Positions 17,599-27,624 of a stretch of 64,000 bases of DNA are shown in pieces. The notes below the pieces were generated by a model that saw nothing but the letters and a program-made list of their open reading frames with translations, did not search any database and was not told the origin of the DNA. The translations under genes were made by a program, and so were the position numbers. Origin of the DNA: an uncultured Porphyromonas sp. (GTDB lineage: Bacteria > Bacteroidota > Bacteroidia > Bacteroidales > Porphyromonadaceae); NCBI RefSeq assembly GCF_938023125.1, contig NZ_CALHDW010000010.1, forward strand, positions 1 to 64,000. The letters are read 5' to 3'. Each line of letters starts with the position of its first letter. Positions within the stretch are counted from its first letter, which is position 1.

Positions 17599-17732
17599 CG
17601 ACTTTCCCAAATACTTTCCCCTGCAATTCCCCCTTTTTCTCCTTGTAGCCATGTCCGATGATGGGAGCGAGAGGCGGTGCTTTAGGTCTAATTTGAGTAC
17701 CTTCGCCCCCACATTGGCATAGTATAATATAT

Positions 17733-18281
17733 ATGAGAAAACTCAAGATAGAGGAGATGCAACGGCTCGATGTAGAGCAGTTTCGCAGCGAAGAGAAGGT
17801 GCCCCTTACGTTGGTATTGGATAATGTCCGTAGCTTAAATAACGTAGGGAGTCTCTTCCGCACCGCAGATGCTTTTCGTCTAGAGGGTTTGATTCTTTGC
17901 GGTATTACGGGATTACCTCCCCACCCCATGATTCACAAGACGGCACTTGGAGCCGAGCTTAGTGTAGCGTGGGAGCACGCAGAATCTACTTTGGAGGCGG
18001 TAGAGCGACTCCGTAGCCAGGGGTATAAGATTTGGGCTCTAGAGCAGGCAACGGATAGTTTATGTCCCGAAGAATCTCCGCTCACTCCGCCCGAGCGAGT
18101 TGCCTTGGTCGTTGGGAACGAAGTGCATGGTGTAGCAGACGACGTTATTGCTTGTGTTGATCGTTGCATCGAGATCCCTCAATATGGCACCAAACACTCC
18201 CTTAATGTAAGTGTGAGTGCAGGGATCGCCATCTATTCTATTGTGGCAGAATATTTACGGACTATGCCCAACCCTGAATAG
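17733..18281 (+). CDS. SpoU/TrmH-family RNA 2'-O-methyltransferase
   Basis: This 182-residue single-domain SPOUT methyltransferase shows the three SpoU motifs: NVGSLFRTADAF (motif 1), ALVVGNEVHGV (motif 2) and IPQYGTKHSLNVSVSAGIA (motif 3), which build the trefoil knot that binds S-adenosylmethionine. It methylates a ribose 2'-hydroxyl in tRNA or rRNA; the exact nucleotide cannot be read. A possible -7 element (TACCTTCG, 17698-17705) lies 28 bp upstream. Confidence 0.9.
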   Translation: MRKLKIEEMQRLDVEQFRSEEKVPLTLVLDNVRSLNNVGSLFRTADAFRLEGLILCGITGLPPHPMIHKTALGAELSVAWEHAESTLEAVERLRSQGYKIWALEQATDSLCPEESPLTPPERVALVVGNEVHGVADDVIACVDRCIEIPQYGTKHSLNVSVSAGIAIYSIVAEYLRTMPNPE

Positions 18282-18518
18282 TTTCTCCTCCGAGACATAC
18301 AACATACGCCCACAGAGGAGAGAAGTCACAAGGAGTATACACACACTTAACTAAACTCAAAAACTTTACAGATTAAACTCTTGGCAAAAAAGGCCCATAG
18401 GCAAAGAGATTGTCGAAGTGTAGATTAAAATATCCTTCTCAAAAGGTTGAGTATTTCAATTTTATTCATACATTAGCAGCGGAATTTATTACCAACAAGA
18501 AAAGAAAGGGTTTGTCGT

Positions 18519-18740
18519 ATGATTACAAAGGAATCAGTACTCTACCTCTCCGCCCTAGCATTACTCTTGGGGTCTTGCGCTAGGGGCACAGTGTCGTCCA
18601 ACGAAGTAGTGCCCAAGCTCCCCAAAGGACAAGAGAAGCATCGTTCTATTCTCGCCCAGAAAAAGACTCTAGTTACTTTAAATATAAGCTCACATGTATC
18701 AGAGATATTAGACCCTAACATTAATATAGAAAGATCATGA
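18519..18740 (+). CDS. Small lipoprotein, possibly truncated
   Basis: This 73-residue product begins with a clear lipoprotein signal (LSALALLLGSC, lipidated Cys at about 20); the remaining 53 residues match nothing I know. Its stop codon overlaps the start of the next lipoprotein gene in an ATGA, so the two are translationally coupled. The pair is richer in A+T than its neighbours. Its brevity could mean a decayed or truncated gene. Confidence 0.6.
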   Translation: MITKESVLYLSALALLLGSCARGTVSSNEVVPKLPKGQEKHRSILAQKKTLVTLNISSHVSEILDPNINIERS

Positions 18741-19357
18741 AAAAGAGAACTATACTTACCATACTGATGGCCATCGCTTTCCTTCAAGCTTGTACTCCAA
18801 CATACAAATGGAAAGAACCCAATTGGCATAAGTATGCCATAAATGAGTATTGCATACCAAACGAAGTCATCATCTCTTCCATAAACTCAAAAACAGATGA
18901 CACCAAACTTTTATGGCATTGCACGTTTAAGAGTCCTGACGAACTACGCATCAAAGAAGATCGCAACAAAGAGAAATTTGAAACGATAGCCCGAGAGCAT
19001 GGAGAAACAGGGGAAGGGTTTTATAGCTACCCAGGATATGTGTCTTGCTTATATCAAGTAGAAAAAATAGAAATAGTTGGCTTCAAGGGAAAGTCTGAAA
19101 GCCTCTTATCCCCTCAATTCTCCTATTGGTTCTACAGTATAGAAGGCTTTATCAAGAGTGGATACAAAAGAAACAAAATGAATGACATAGAAGAAGGAAA
19201 TCTCGGAGCGATTGGGAAAATGGACTTTTTGGACATGGAATATGGTCTGACTATTTCGTATCCGAAGAGCAAAATGGAAGATAAGTTTGACCGGATTGAA
19301 TTACGTGTTATACTCAAAGATGGCAAGGTCCTTCACTGTGATATGCCTTTGAAATAG
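18737..19357 (+). CDS. Hypothetical lipoprotein
   Basis: A 206-residue lipoprotein (signal LMAIAFLQAC, Cys at about 19). The mature part is rich in Lys/Glu and Tyr/Trp, with alternating strands (HCTFKSPDELRIKE, DRIELRVILKDGKVLHC). I do not recognise a family. It is coupled to the 73-residue lipoprotein upstream by a 4-bp overlap and ends just before a hairpin terminator. It may be part of a strain-variable envelope module. Confidence 0.65.
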   Translation: MKKRTILTILMAIAFLQACTPTYKWKEPNWHKYAINEYCIPNEVIISSINSKTDDTKLLWHCTFKSPDELRIKEDRNKEKFETIAREHGETGEGFYSYPGYVSCLYQVEKIEIVGFKGKSESLLSPQFSYWFYSIEGFIKSGYKRNKMNDIEEGNLGAIGKMDFLDMEYGLTISYPKSKMEDKFDRIELRVILKDGKVLHCDMPLK

Positions 19358-19378
19358 TAGGGCGATCGTCTTTTTATC

Positions 19379-19422
19379 AAGCGAATGTATGGAAGTCAAT
19401 AGGCTGGATACATTCGCTTTTG
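19379..19422 (+). terminator. Hairpin terminator after the lipoprotein pair
   Basis: AAGCGAATGTAT (19379-19390) pairs perfectly with ATACATTCGCTT (19408-19419), with TTG following. The -7 element TATATTTG (19426-19433) of the next gene begins directly behind it. Confidence 0.7.
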
Positions 19423-19464
19423 TCGTATATTTGTGGGAGAATAATAAGCAAAAGCATTAGTAAG

Positions 19465-21126
19465 ATGAAGATTCGTACTTTCTTTGCGACCCTTACCGTC
19501 GCAGCAATTGCCTCGCTATTAGCCCCCCAAGCTGATGCTTGTACCGGGTTGATCGTGGGTAAAGGGGCCTCAAAAGATGGCTCTGTAATGATCTCTTATG
19601 CCGCAGACTCGCATACTCTCTACGGCGAACTTTACCATTGGCCTGCTGCCGACTGGGCAAAGGGCTCGATGCGTCAGATCATTGAGTGGGACACACATAC
19701 CCCCATCGGGTCTATCCCTCAGGTAGCTCACACCTACAATGTAATTGGTAACATGAACGAGCATCAGCTCGCCATTACCGAGTCTACATGGGGAGGCCGT
19801 TCTGAGCTCGTTAATCCTGAAGGTATAATGGACTATGGTAGCCTTATCTATGTAACCCTCCAACGCGCCAAAACGGCACGCGAAGCCATCAAGGTGATGA
19901 CCAGCCTTGTCGAGGAGTACGGCTATCGCAGCTCAGGCGAAAGCTTCAGTATTGCAGATAAAAATGAGGCTTGGATAATGGAAATGATCGGCAAGGGCCC
20001 TGGTAAGAAGGGGGCTGTTTGGGTGGCTATGCGCATTCCCGACAATGCAATTTCTGCGCATGCCAATCAGGCTCGTATCCAGCAAATCAAGTTCAACGAC
20101 CCCAATAATTGTCTCTATGCTAAAGACGTAATTTCTTTGGCTCGGGAGAAAGGTTACTTCAAGGGTCAGGACAAAGACTTCAGCTTCCAGAAAGCATACA
20201 ACCCCTGGACGTCCGATGGTCTCCGTGGTTGCGAGGCTCGTGTATGGAGCTTTTTCAATCGCTTTGCCGATGGTATGAAGAAGTACGAAGCTCTTGCTAT
20301 GGGCGATGTAAACCAAGAGCCTATGCCTCTTTATGTCATCCCCAACCGCAAACTTTCGGTGGCCGATGTACGCAACATGATGCGCGACCACTACGAAGGC
20401 ACCCCTATGGATATGACTCAAGATATTGGTGCCGGCCCTTATAGGGTACCCTACCGCTGGCGTCCTATGTCGTGGGAGTATAACGGCAAAACCTACTTCA
20501 ATGAGCGTGCTATCGCAACGCAGCAAACCGGTTTTGTACTCGTGGCTCAGCTCCGCCCCAACCTCCCCGATGAGGTAGGTGGTATCCTTTGGTTTGGTGT
20601 AGACGATGCCAATACTGCCGTATTTACACCTATGTATGCCTCCATACAACGCACTCCCGAGTGCTATCGTGTGGGTAATGGTGACATGATGCACTTCTCT
20701 TGGACGAGTGCTTTCTGGATCCACAACTGGGTAGCTAATATGGCGTATGCACGCTATGCTCCCATGATTCAAGACATCCGCCCCGTTCAGTATGAGTTGG
20801 AAGATGGCTTCGACAATGCCCTTGCACAGATTGATGCTAAGGCTGTTGCCCTACTCAAGGAGTCGCCTGCCAAGGCTCGTGCTTTCCTTACCAACTATAG
20901 TTGCACTGTGGCAGATGCTGCTACGGCTCGCTGGAAGTCTCTCGGCGAATATCTACTTGTAAAGTACATGGATGGTAACATGAAGAAGGAAGAAAACGGC
21001 AGCTTCAAAGATAATGGTCACGGCTTGAGTGCTATGCCCGAATTCCCCGGTTACGACACACGCTACTACAAGCAGATTGTAGACGAAACGGGCAATAAAT
21101 TCCTCTCTACGGGGGGAGGTCACTAA
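19465..21126 (+). CDS. C69-family (PepD-like) dipeptidase, exported
   Basis: I choose the ATG at 19465 ([17 protein letters not shown]) because it gives a signal peptide and lies 32 bp after the -7 element; the longer frame would begin inside the promoter. The 553-residue precursor is cut before Cys in ADACTG, which exposes the N-terminal nucleophile Cys, as in Ntn-type C69 peptidases. [13 protein letters not shown] and STWGGRSEL are family features. It would hydrolyse dipeptides in the periplasm or at the cell surface, suiting a peptide-fermenting organism. Confidence 0.87.
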   Translation: MKIRTFFATLTVAAIASLLAPQADACTGLIVGKGASKDGSVMISYAADSHTLYGELYHWPAADWAKGSMRQIIEWDTHTPIGSIPQVAHTYNVIGNMNEHQLAITESTWGGRSELVNPEGIMDYGSLIYVTLQRAKTAREAIKVMTSLVEEYGYRSSGESFSIADKNEAWIMEMIGKGPGKKGAVWVAMRIPDNAISAHANQARIQQIKFNDPNNCLYAKDVISLAREKGYFKGQDKDFSFQKAYNPWTSDGLRGCEARVWSFFNRFADGMKKYEALAMGDVNQEPMPLYVIPNRKLSVADVRNMMRDHYEGTPMDMTQDIGAGPYRVPYRWRPMSWEYNGKTYFNERAIATQQTGFVLVAQLRPNLPDEVGGILWFGVDDANTAVFTPMYASIQRTPECYRVGNGDMMHFSWTSAFWIHNWVANMAYARYAPMIQDIRPVQYELEDGFDNALAQIDAKAVALLKESPAKARAFLTNYSCTVADAATARWKSLGEYLLVKYMDGNMKKEENGSFKDNGHGLSAMPEFPGYDTRYYKQIVDETGNKFLSTGGGH

Positions 21127-21150
21127 TTGACTTTTCCTTATCACTAACGG

Positions 21151-21198
21151 CAACAACTGCGGGTCGCTCCTCTGCGGCTTGCGGTTGTTGTATCTTTT
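21151..21198 (+). terminator. Hairpin terminator after the dipeptidase
   Basis: CAACAACTGC (21151-21160) pairs with GCGGTTGTTG (21181-21190), one mismatch, with inner GC pairs. TATCTTTTCT follows. That T-rich tail also resembles a -7 element for rfbA (TATCTTTT, 21191-21198). Confidence 0.7.
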
Positions 21199-21218
21199 CT
21201 CTAGGCAGTATCAGCAAA

Positions 21219-22100
21219 ATGAAGGGTATAGTATTAGCAGGAGGCTCGGGCACGCGTCTCTATCCGATCACTAAGGGGGTGAGTAAACAACTGCTCCCAA
21301 TCTTTGATAAACCCATGGTTTACTATCCGCTCAGTGTACTGATGCTGGCAGGGATCCGAGATATTCTTCTGATTTCCACGCCGCAAGATCTCCCTGCTTT
21401 TGAGCGTCTTTTGGGAGATGGTAGCGACTTGGGGATTCGTTTGCAGTACGCCCCCCAGCCCTCCCCCGATGGCTTGGCGCAGGCCTTTATCATAGGGCGA
21501 GAGTTCGTGGGCGATGACGCTGTTTGCCTTATTTTGGGGGATAATATTTTTTATGGAGCCGGCTTTCCTGAGATGCTTACAAGGGCGGTAGCGCGAGCGG
21601 AGCAAGAGGATAAGGCAACGATTTTTGGTTATCGGGTTAGTGACCCCGAGCGCTACGGTGTGGCGGAGATTGACGCCGATGGTCAAGTCTTATCTATCGA
21701 AGAAAAACCCAAACAGCCTCGCAGTCCGTATGCCGTAACAGGGCTTTACTTCTATCCTAATGAGGTCTTAGACATTGCCCAAGCAGTGCGCCCTTCGGCC
21801 CGAGGCGAGCTGGAGATTACCTCTGTGAATCAGGCTTTTTTGACCCAAGGCTCACTCTACTTAGAGCAACTGGGGCAGGGCTTTGCCTGGCTCGATACCG
21901 GCACGCACGACTCCCTTAGTGAGGCCTCCACCTTTATAGAAGTTATCGAGAAAAGGCAGGGCATCAAGATTGCTTGCCTCGAGGGAATCGCCTACCAACA
22001 GGGTTGGATCGGGGCAGATACCCTCCGCAAGGTAGCCACCCCGATGGCAAAGAATGCCTATGGTCAATACCTTCTCTCTCTACTCGTCCCCTCCATTTGA
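21219..22100 (+). CDS. rfbA: Glucose-1-phosphate thymidylyltransferase
   Basis: This 293-residue enzyme makes dTDP-glucose from dTTP and glucose-1-phosphate, the first step of dTDP-L-rhamnose synthesis. The nucleotide-binding signature [20 protein letters not shown], the catalytic LGDNIFYG and the EEKPKQPRS segment all match RmlA/RfbA. It is followed after 11 bp by rfbB. rfbC and rfbD are not in the window. Confidence 0.94.
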   Translation: MKGIVLAGGSGTRLYPITKGVSKQLLPIFDKPMVYYPLSVLMLAGIRDILLISTPQDLPAFERLLGDGSDLGIRLQYAPQPSPDGLAQAFIIGREFVGDDAVCLILGDNIFYGAGFPEMLTRAVARAEQEDKATIFGYRVSDPERYGVAEIDADGQVLSIEEKPKQPRSPYAVTGLYFYPNEVLDIAQAVRPSARGELEITSVNQAFLTQGSLYLEQLGQGFAWLDTGTHDSLSEASTFIEVIEKRQGIKIACLEGIAYQQGWIGADTLRKVATPMAKNAYGQYLLSLLVPSI

Positions 22101-22111
22101 CATTTATTCCT

Positions 22112-23167
22112 ATGAATTTACTAATTACGGGAGCAGCCGGTTTCATTGGATCCCATGTAGCACGGCACTTTGTTCGGCAGTATCCTGAGTACCGAATCAT
22201 TCTCTTAGATGCCCTCACGTATGCAGGTAATGTAGCGAATCTCGAGGACCTGCTAGAGCTACCCCAAGTGCGCCTTGTGGTGGGGGATATTACGGACTTA
22301 CCCTTGCTTCAGTCTCTTTTTGCCCAAGAGAGCATTGACGGAGTGGTGCATTTGGCGGCCGAGAGCCATGTTGATCGCTCCATATCCGACCCCCTTCTCT
22401 TTGCCCGAACCAACGTGCTGGGTACCCTCTCTTTGCTCGAGGCTGCTCGCACCTCTTGGCAAGAAAGGTCGATACAAGGGCGTTTTTACCATGTCTCTAC
22501 AGACGAAGTGTACGGAGCTCTCCCCCTAGAGGGCGGACTCTTTACCGAGAAGACGCCTTATGCACCGCACAGCCCCTACTCAGCCTCAAAGGCATCGAGC
22601 GATCATTTCGTTCGCGCCTACCACGATACCTACAGACTGGACGTTGTACTTAGCAACTGCTCCAATAATTACGGTCCCTACCAATTCCCTGAAAAACTGA
22701 TCCCACTTTTCATCAACAATATCCGCCAAAAACTCCCTCTGCCTGTCTATGGCGAGGGGCTTAATGTGCGCGATTGGCTCTATGTAGAAGACCACGCTCG
22801 GGCCATTGATCTCGTCTTCCACAAGGGACGCTCCGGCGAAACCTACAACGTGGGCGGCAGTAACGAGTGGAGCAATATAGAGCTAATCAAAAAACTTATT
22901 GAGACGGTGGATCGGGTTTTAGGACGCCCCAAGGGAGATTCTCTCTCCCTCATCACGTATGTACAAGACCGTGCCGGGCACGACCTCCGCTACGCTATTG
23001 ATGCTACTAAGTTGCATACGGAATTGGGCTGGACGCCCTCCACCTCTTTTGACGAGGGGCTGGAGCAAACAGTGCGCTGGTATATAGAGAATGCCGCCTG
23101 GCTCGATGCGATTACCTCTCAAGCCTACTTAGCCCAAAACGAAAAGGCTCGTAAAACCTCCATATAA
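22112..23167 (+). CDS. rfbB: dTDP-glucose 4,6-dehydratase
   Basis: The start at 22112 (MNLLITGAAGFIGSHVARHF) is the only one consistent with the family; the longer frame overlaps rfbA. The 351-residue product is a short-chain dehydrogenase/reductase with the NAD motif GAAGFIGSH, HLAAESHVDRSI, STDEVYG and catalytic Tyr/Lys in YSASKASSDH. It converts dTDP-glucose to the 4-keto-6-deoxy sugar for O-antigen or glycan synthesis, in operon with rfbA. Confidence 0.94.
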   Translation: MNLLITGAAGFIGSHVARHFVRQYPEYRIILLDALTYAGNVANLEDLLELPQVRLVVGDITDLPLLQSLFAQESIDGVVHLAAESHVDRSISDPLLFARTNVLGTLSLLEAARTSWQERSIQGRFYHVSTDEVYGALPLEGGLFTEKTPYAPHSPYSASKASSDHFVRAYHDTYRLDVVLSNCSNNYGPYQFPEKLIPLFINNIRQKLPLPVYGEGLNVRDWLYVEDHARAIDLVFHKGRSGETYNVGGSNEWSNIELIKKLIETVDRVLGRPKGDSLSLITYVQDRAGHDLRYAIDATKLHTELGWTPSTSFDEGLEQTVRWYIENAAWLDAITSQAYLAQNEKARKTSI

Positions 23168-23188
23168 TAGCCCCTACTACAATTCAGC

Positions 23189-24616
23189 ATGACCCCGGAT
23201 TACTCTCTTCGATCTGCTATAGATACGCCTCTTTTCCACTTGATTAGTGAAGCTGCCGACGAACTCGGTGTGGAGGCCTACGTGGTGGGAGGTTATGTGC
23301 GAGACCTCCTACTGCACCGCACCACGGGAGATATTGATGTGGTTTCTGTGGGGCGAGGTATCGACCTTGCGCGTGCTTTTGCAAAAAAATGGGGGCGAGG
23401 AGCGCATCTCTCCGTCTTTGCCAATTTTGGCACCGCCCAAGTAAAAAAGGGAGGTATAGAGGTAGAGTTCGTGGGGGCTCGTCGCGAGAGTTACCGGCGC
23501 GATAGCCGCAAACCGATTGTAGAAGATGGCACGTTGGAGGAGGATCAAGAGCGACGAGACTTTACCATCAATGCCATGGCTTTGTGCCTCAACAAAGAGC
23601 GATTTGGCGAGTTGGTAGACCCCTTTTACGGATTAGAAGACCTCGAAGACTGTCTTTTGCGTACGCCTTTAGACCCCGATGTTACCTTCTCAGACGATCC
23701 CTTGAGAATGCTTCGGGGGATTCGCTTTGCAAGCCAATTGGGCTTCTTTCTTGACGAAGAGACTTTTGAGGCCATTGAGCGCAATGCCGAGCGTATTCAG
23801 ATTGTCTCTGCCGAACGCATCATCGTGGAGCTGAACAAAATAATGCTCTCGCCCAAACCCTCCATAGGACTGGAGCTATTAGAAAAGACAGGCTTAATGG
23901 CACTCATATTGCCCGAGGTATTAGCCCTCAAAGGCGCCGAGACCCGAGATGGCATTGGCCATAAAGATAATCTTACACACACCTATAAGGTGGTAGACAA
24001 CCTCGCCGCAAAGAGCGACAGTCTCTATCTCCGCTGGGCAGCCCTTTTGCACGATGTGGCAAAGCCGCAAACGAAGCGTTTCGATCGAGCGTTGGGCTGG
24101 ACCTTCCATAACCACAACTATATTGGGGCCAAAATGGTGCCCAAGATGTTCAGGCGACTCAAGTTGCCCCTCGATGCCTCTATGAAGTACGTTGCCAAGA
24201 TGGTAGAGCTGCATATGCGCCCTGCGGCACTCGTAGATGAGGGCGTAACAGACTCCGCCGTGCGTCGCTTGCTCTTCGAAGCCGGAGACGACATAGACGA
24301 TCTTATGCTCCTCGTGGAGGCGGACATTACGAGCAAAAACCCTCAAAAGGTACGCCGCTACCTCGATAACTATGTAGTGGTTCGCCGCAAGCTCCACGAA
24401 ATAGAAGAGAAGGATCGGATACGCAACTTCCAGCCACCGATCTCGGGAGAGGAGATCATGGAGCTGTTTGGTCTCCCCCCTTCTCGTCCTGTGGGTACGC
24501 TCAAAGAGGCGATCAAGAATGCCATACTCGATGGGGTAATCCCCAACGAATACGATGCGGCCTACGACTATCTGCTCAAAAAGGCAGAAGCTATGGGGCT
24601 CAAACCCCTTCACTAA
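23189..24616 (+). CDS. CCA-adding enzyme / poly(A) polymerase family nucleotidyltransferase with HD domain
   Basis: This 475-residue protein has a class II nucleotidyltransferase head with VVGGYVRDLLLHRTTGDIDVV (GG, then DxD metal-binding residues), RRDFTINAMA and the RNA-binding neck (FSDDPLRMLRGIRFASQLGF). A C-terminal HD phosphohydrolase domain follows (about 245-370, ALLHDVAKPQTK). Bacteroidetes usually annotate this as a CCA tRNA nucleotidyltransferase. The HD domain could remove 2',3'-cyclic phosphate. It lies 21 bp after rfbB. Confidence 0.88.
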   Translation: MTPDYSLRSAIDTPLFHLISEAADELGVEAYVVGGYVRDLLLHRTTGDIDVVSVGRGIDLARAFAKKWGRGAHLSVFANFGTAQVKKGGIEVEFVGARRESYRRDSRKPIVEDGTLEEDQERRDFTINAMALCLNKERFGELVDPFYGLEDLEDCLLRTPLDPDVTFSDDPLRMLRGIRFASQLGFFLDEETFEAIERNAERIQIVSAERIIVELNKIMLSPKPSIGLELLEKTGLMALILPEVLALKGAETRDGIGHKDNLTHTYKVVDNLAAKSDSLYLRWAALLHDVAKPQTKRFDRALGWTFHNHNYIGAKMVPKMFRRLKLPLDASMKYVAKMVELHMRPAALVDEGVTDSAVRRLLFEAGDDIDDLMLLVEADITSKNPQKVRRYLDNYVVVRRKLHEIEEKDRIRNFQPPISGEEIMELFGLPPSRPVGTLKEAIKNAILDGVIPNEYDAAYDYLLKKAEAMGLKPLH

Positions 24617-24654
24617 CCCCTCTTTTTAATTTTACGCTACTCTATCACTTTTTC

Positions 24655-24735
24655 TTGCCCAAGGATAAAAAATATTTTGGGCAGATATGCATCCCATAAT
24701 TGCCCTAGAAAATTTATTTTCTCAGGCAGTATGGG
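24655..24735. repeat. AT-rich inverted repeats with GGGCAG/AGGCAG ends
   Basis: Two short hairpins lie side by side: GCCCAA (24657-24662) with TTGGGC (24677-24682), and AGAAAA with TTTTCT in the AT-rich stretch near 24712-24724. They are flanked by GGGCAG and AGGCAG. They resemble the patches at 12439-12517 and 34225-34272. Confidence 0.45.
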
Positions 24736-24823
24736 TGTGGAAAATCAGCGAGCGAATTTCACCCCCTCCACCAGGGCAAATAAGGAAGATAGGTATTCTT
24801 TTTTGCTAATTGCATTTTTCACC

Positions 24824-24854
24824 TTGCTGGTTATAGTACGATTATGTACCTTTG
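24824..24854 (+). promoter_or_regulatory. Bacteroidetes-type promoter of the RND efflux operon
   Basis: TTG (24824-24826), 20-bp spacer, TACCTTTG (24847-24854). Predicted start near 24860 with a leader of about 215 nt before the TolC-like gene. The leader holds no gene and no riboswitch I recognise. Confidence 0.75.
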
Positions 24855-25077
24855 CAGGCAAGAAAGAGATGGAATGTAATTAAACCTTGCCCTATTATCC
24901 CCCTCCAACAGAGAGTATGCAATGTGCTAGTGCTACTCTAAATGGGAGGAGAAGAGGCATGTTAAATGGAGATGAAGCACCCCTTATTTGAGTGCTCTAC
25001 AATGGAGTTTGTAGGGAGATTGGTTGGAATTCCTCTCCGAAAAGAAATAGAATAATACGATATTAGAGATAGAGTTT

Positions 25078-26511
25078 ATGAAGCATCGAACTGTGATCAA
25101 AGCCTCTCTTGCCCTACTTTTAATGGGAGGAGCCATGTGGAGGCTGAGTGCCACAGAGGACTATCTGCCCTCAGAGACTGACACCCTTACGAGCCCTACC
25201 CCCCTACCCGCCTCCATCACTATCGATGACGCGGTGCGCATCGCTCTCTCCGAGAGCACAAGTGTGCTGGTGGGAGATATGGCTGTAGAAAAGGAGCGAT
25301 ACACCTACAAGAGTGCGGTAGCTCAGCTATTCCCAAGTATCAACTTGCAGGGTTCTTATGGCTATACCATTAAGAAGCAGGTGATGTACCTTGATGGATT
25401 CCCCGGGGCTGCGTCCATGCCGGGAGCTAGTTCGGGTATTGAGATTGGCCGTACACACAACATCCAAGGCGGTGTTACTTTGGCTCTTCCGGTCGTGAAT
25501 GCCTCCCTATGGAAAAGCATTAGCATCAGCAAAGAAAATCTACAACTCGCTCTAGAGAAGGCCCAAACCTCCCGAGTAAACAAAGTAGCAGAGGTGCGCA
25601 AGGCGTTCTTGCAAGCCCTTTTGGCTGAGGATAGCTACGAGGTACTCAAGAAAAGCTACGCCAATGCGCAACGCAACTATCAGCTGGTGGAGAACAACTT
25701 CAAGCAAGGGCTTGTAGCTCAATATGACCTATTGAGAAGCGAAGTGCAGATGAAAAACCTCGAGCCCAACGTATTGCAAGCCGACGATGCTCGCCGTATG
25801 GCTCGCCGTTCGCTTCTTATTCTTATGGGATTATCTCCCGGAACCGAAATTTCACTCCGTGGCTCTCTCACCGATTTTGCCCCAGAAGTACTCCAGCAGT
25901 ACGTGGAGGCCGAACAGAATCCCCTTGAGGGCAATGCCACATTACGCGAGCTCGCCATACAGCGCAACCTAGTAAACGAGGCTACAGAGCTCAAAAAACT
26001 TGCTTTTCTACCCACACTCAATATCGCAGGATCCTACACCTACTCGTTTGCCAGCAACGACCTAAAGTTGAATAACAGCAAACTTTGGACGCCCCATTCT
26101 ATGGTCTCTCTTTCTCTTTCGTTCCCTCTATTTACAGGCGGACGACGTATTTACGACCTCAAGGGGCAGAAGATTGCCTTGATGCAGTTTGACCTCAATG
26201 CTCGTGATGCTGAGCGTCAAGTCTCCACCGCCTACGAAGAGGCGAAAGATCGTTTGCGTAGGGCAGCTCGTACTTATAGCGTAAGCGAAGGGGCGGTCTC
26301 CACGGCAGAGAGAGGGTACACCATTGCCGAAAAGCGTTTTGAGACAGGCGAAGGCACCTTGCTTGAGGTAAATGATGCCGATTTGTCTTTGTTGCAAGCT
26401 CGGCTTAACTACCACCAGAGTATCTACAACTTCTTGGTAGCACGCTGCGATCTCGACCAACTAACGGGCAAAGGAGTACCCGAAGAAACTCCTAGAGAAC
26501 AACAAAAATAA
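25078..26511 (+). CDS. TolC-family outer-membrane efflux protein
   Basis: A 477-residue outer-membrane channel. It has an N-terminal signal (LALLLMGGAMWRLSA), then two TolC repeats with long amphipathic helices (about 55-235 and 285-465; LLEVNDADLSLLQARLNY is typical). It is the first gene of a tripartite RND system: channel, lipoprotein adaptor, inner-membrane pump. Gene order TolC-MFP-RND matches the P. gingivalis xerABC type of multidrug efflux operon. Confidence 0.9.
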   Translation: MKHRTVIKASLALLLMGGAMWRLSATEDYLPSETDTLTSPTPLPASITIDDAVRIALSESTSVLVGDMAVEKERYTYKSAVAQLFPSINLQGSYGYTIKKQVMYLDGFPGAASMPGASSGIEIGRTHNIQGGVTLALPVVNASLWKSISISKENLQLALEKAQTSRVNKVAEVRKAFLQALLAEDSYEVLKKSYANAQRNYQLVENNFKQGLVAQYDLLRSEVQMKNLEPNVLQADDARRMARRSLLILMGLSPGTEISLRGSLTDFAPEVLQQYVEAEQNPLEGNATLRELAIQRNLVNEATELKKLAFLPTLNIAGSYTYSFASNDLKLNNSKLWTPHSMVSLSLSFPLFTGGRRIYDLKGQKIALMQFDLNARDAERQVSTAYEEAKDRLRRAARTYSVSEGAVSTAERGYTIAEKRFETGEGTLLEVNDADLSLLQARLNYHQSIYNFLVARCDLDQLTGKGVPEETPREQQK

Positions 26512-26537
26512 GACGAACCTTTTTCGATATAACTAGT

Positions 26538-27593
26538 ATGAATCCGATCTCTTCTTTCCGTGCAAAGTGCGCACTTCTCTCTTTGGGAGCTATGCTTTTG
26601 GTTGCTCCCTCTTGTTCCAAGAACTCAAAGTCCAAAAAGGACAATCAAGATAGTGCACAGGTAGCTGTGGAAACGTCCATTGTGCAACAAGGTTCGATAG
26701 ATAACATTGGTAACTTTACGGCTTCTGTGCAAGCTCAAGCCACAAACGAGATTGTTCCCCAAATGGCAGGGCGTATCCGACAAATCAAAGCCGAGGTAGG
26801 ACAACAAGTGAGCCGTGGGCAGATTTTGGCTGTGATGGACAATAGTCAGCTCTCACAGGCTGAGGTACAACTGGCCGACGCTAAGCTGGCCTACTCTCGT
26901 ACCGATGAGTTATACAAGGTAGGAGGCGTGAGCAAAGCTCAGTGGGATGCCCGCAAGAGTGCCCTCACGGTAGCCGAGACAGCGCACCGCAATTTGCAAG
27001 AAAACACCTATCTACGAAGCCCCATCTCCGGTGTGGTTACCGCTCGCAACTACGACTCCGGAGACATGTGCTCTCCCTCTCTTCCCATCTTTGTCGTAGA
27101 GCAGATCACTCCGGTAAAACTTCTCATCAACATATCTGAGCGTTACTACACCCAAGTAAAGAAAGGAATGCCGGCTCACGTGCGAGTAGAAGCCTTGGGT
27201 ACAGACGAAGCCATCGAAGGGAAAGTTTCTCTTATCCACCCCACCCTCAACGCCCAGACCCACACCTTTACCGTAGAGGTAGAGGTAGCCAATAGGGATC
27301 AGAAGTTACGCCCCGGTATGTATGCCAATGTAGAGATTAACTTTGGGCAAAATATCGCTATAATGGTATCGGATAGAGCTGTTGTGAAAACGCCCGGTAG
27401 TGGCGAATACTACGTCTACACATTGGAGAATGGTAAGGCGGTACGCACCATTATAGAGGTGGGTCGTCAGGTTGGCGATCAGTACGAGGTTGTTTCCGGC
27501 TTGGCTCCCGGCACTACGGTGATTACCGAAGGAGCACAAGTAGTGCGCAATGGCGAGCAAGTAAATGTGGTGAAGAAGTCTTCATCTAAATGA
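26538..27593 (+). CDS. RND efflux periplasmic adaptor (membrane fusion protein), lipoprotein
   Basis: A 351-residue adaptor with a lipoprotein signal (AMLLVAPSC). The lipoyl halves are visible (AGRIRQIKAEVGQQVSRGQ and TYLRSPISGVVTARNYDSGD) around a short hairpin; the beta-barrel and membrane-proximal domains follow (PVKLLINISERYY, VVSGLAPGTTVITEGAQVV). It bridges the TolC-like channel and the RND pump. The gap to the pump gene is 31 bp. Confidence 0.9.
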   Translation: MNPISSFRAKCALLSLGAMLLVAPSCSKNSKSKKDNQDSAQVAVETSIVQQGSIDNIGNFTASVQAQATNEIVPQMAGRIRQIKAEVGQQVSRGQILAVMDNSQLSQAEVQLADAKLAYSRTDELYKVGGVSKAQWDARKSALTVAETAHRNLQENTYLRSPISGVVTARNYDSGDMCSPSLPIFVVEQITPVKLLINISERYYTQVKKGMPAHVRVEALGTDEAIEGKVSLIHPTLNAQTHTFTVEVEVANRDQKLRPGMYANVEINFGQNIAIMVSDRAVVKTPGSGEYYVYTLENGKAVRTIIEVGRQVGDQYEVVSGLAPGTTVITEGAQVVRNGEQVNVVKKSSSK

Positions 27594-27624
27594 CATCCTC
27601 TTATTTAATCGAAATAGAGTAGCT

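Noticed and set aside
19933..20772. 279-codon open frame antisense to the C69 dipeptidase
   Set aside because: Shadow of a well-supported gene.
24677..24883. 68-codon frame before the RND operon
   Set aside because: Covers the repeat patch and the promoter; no domain.
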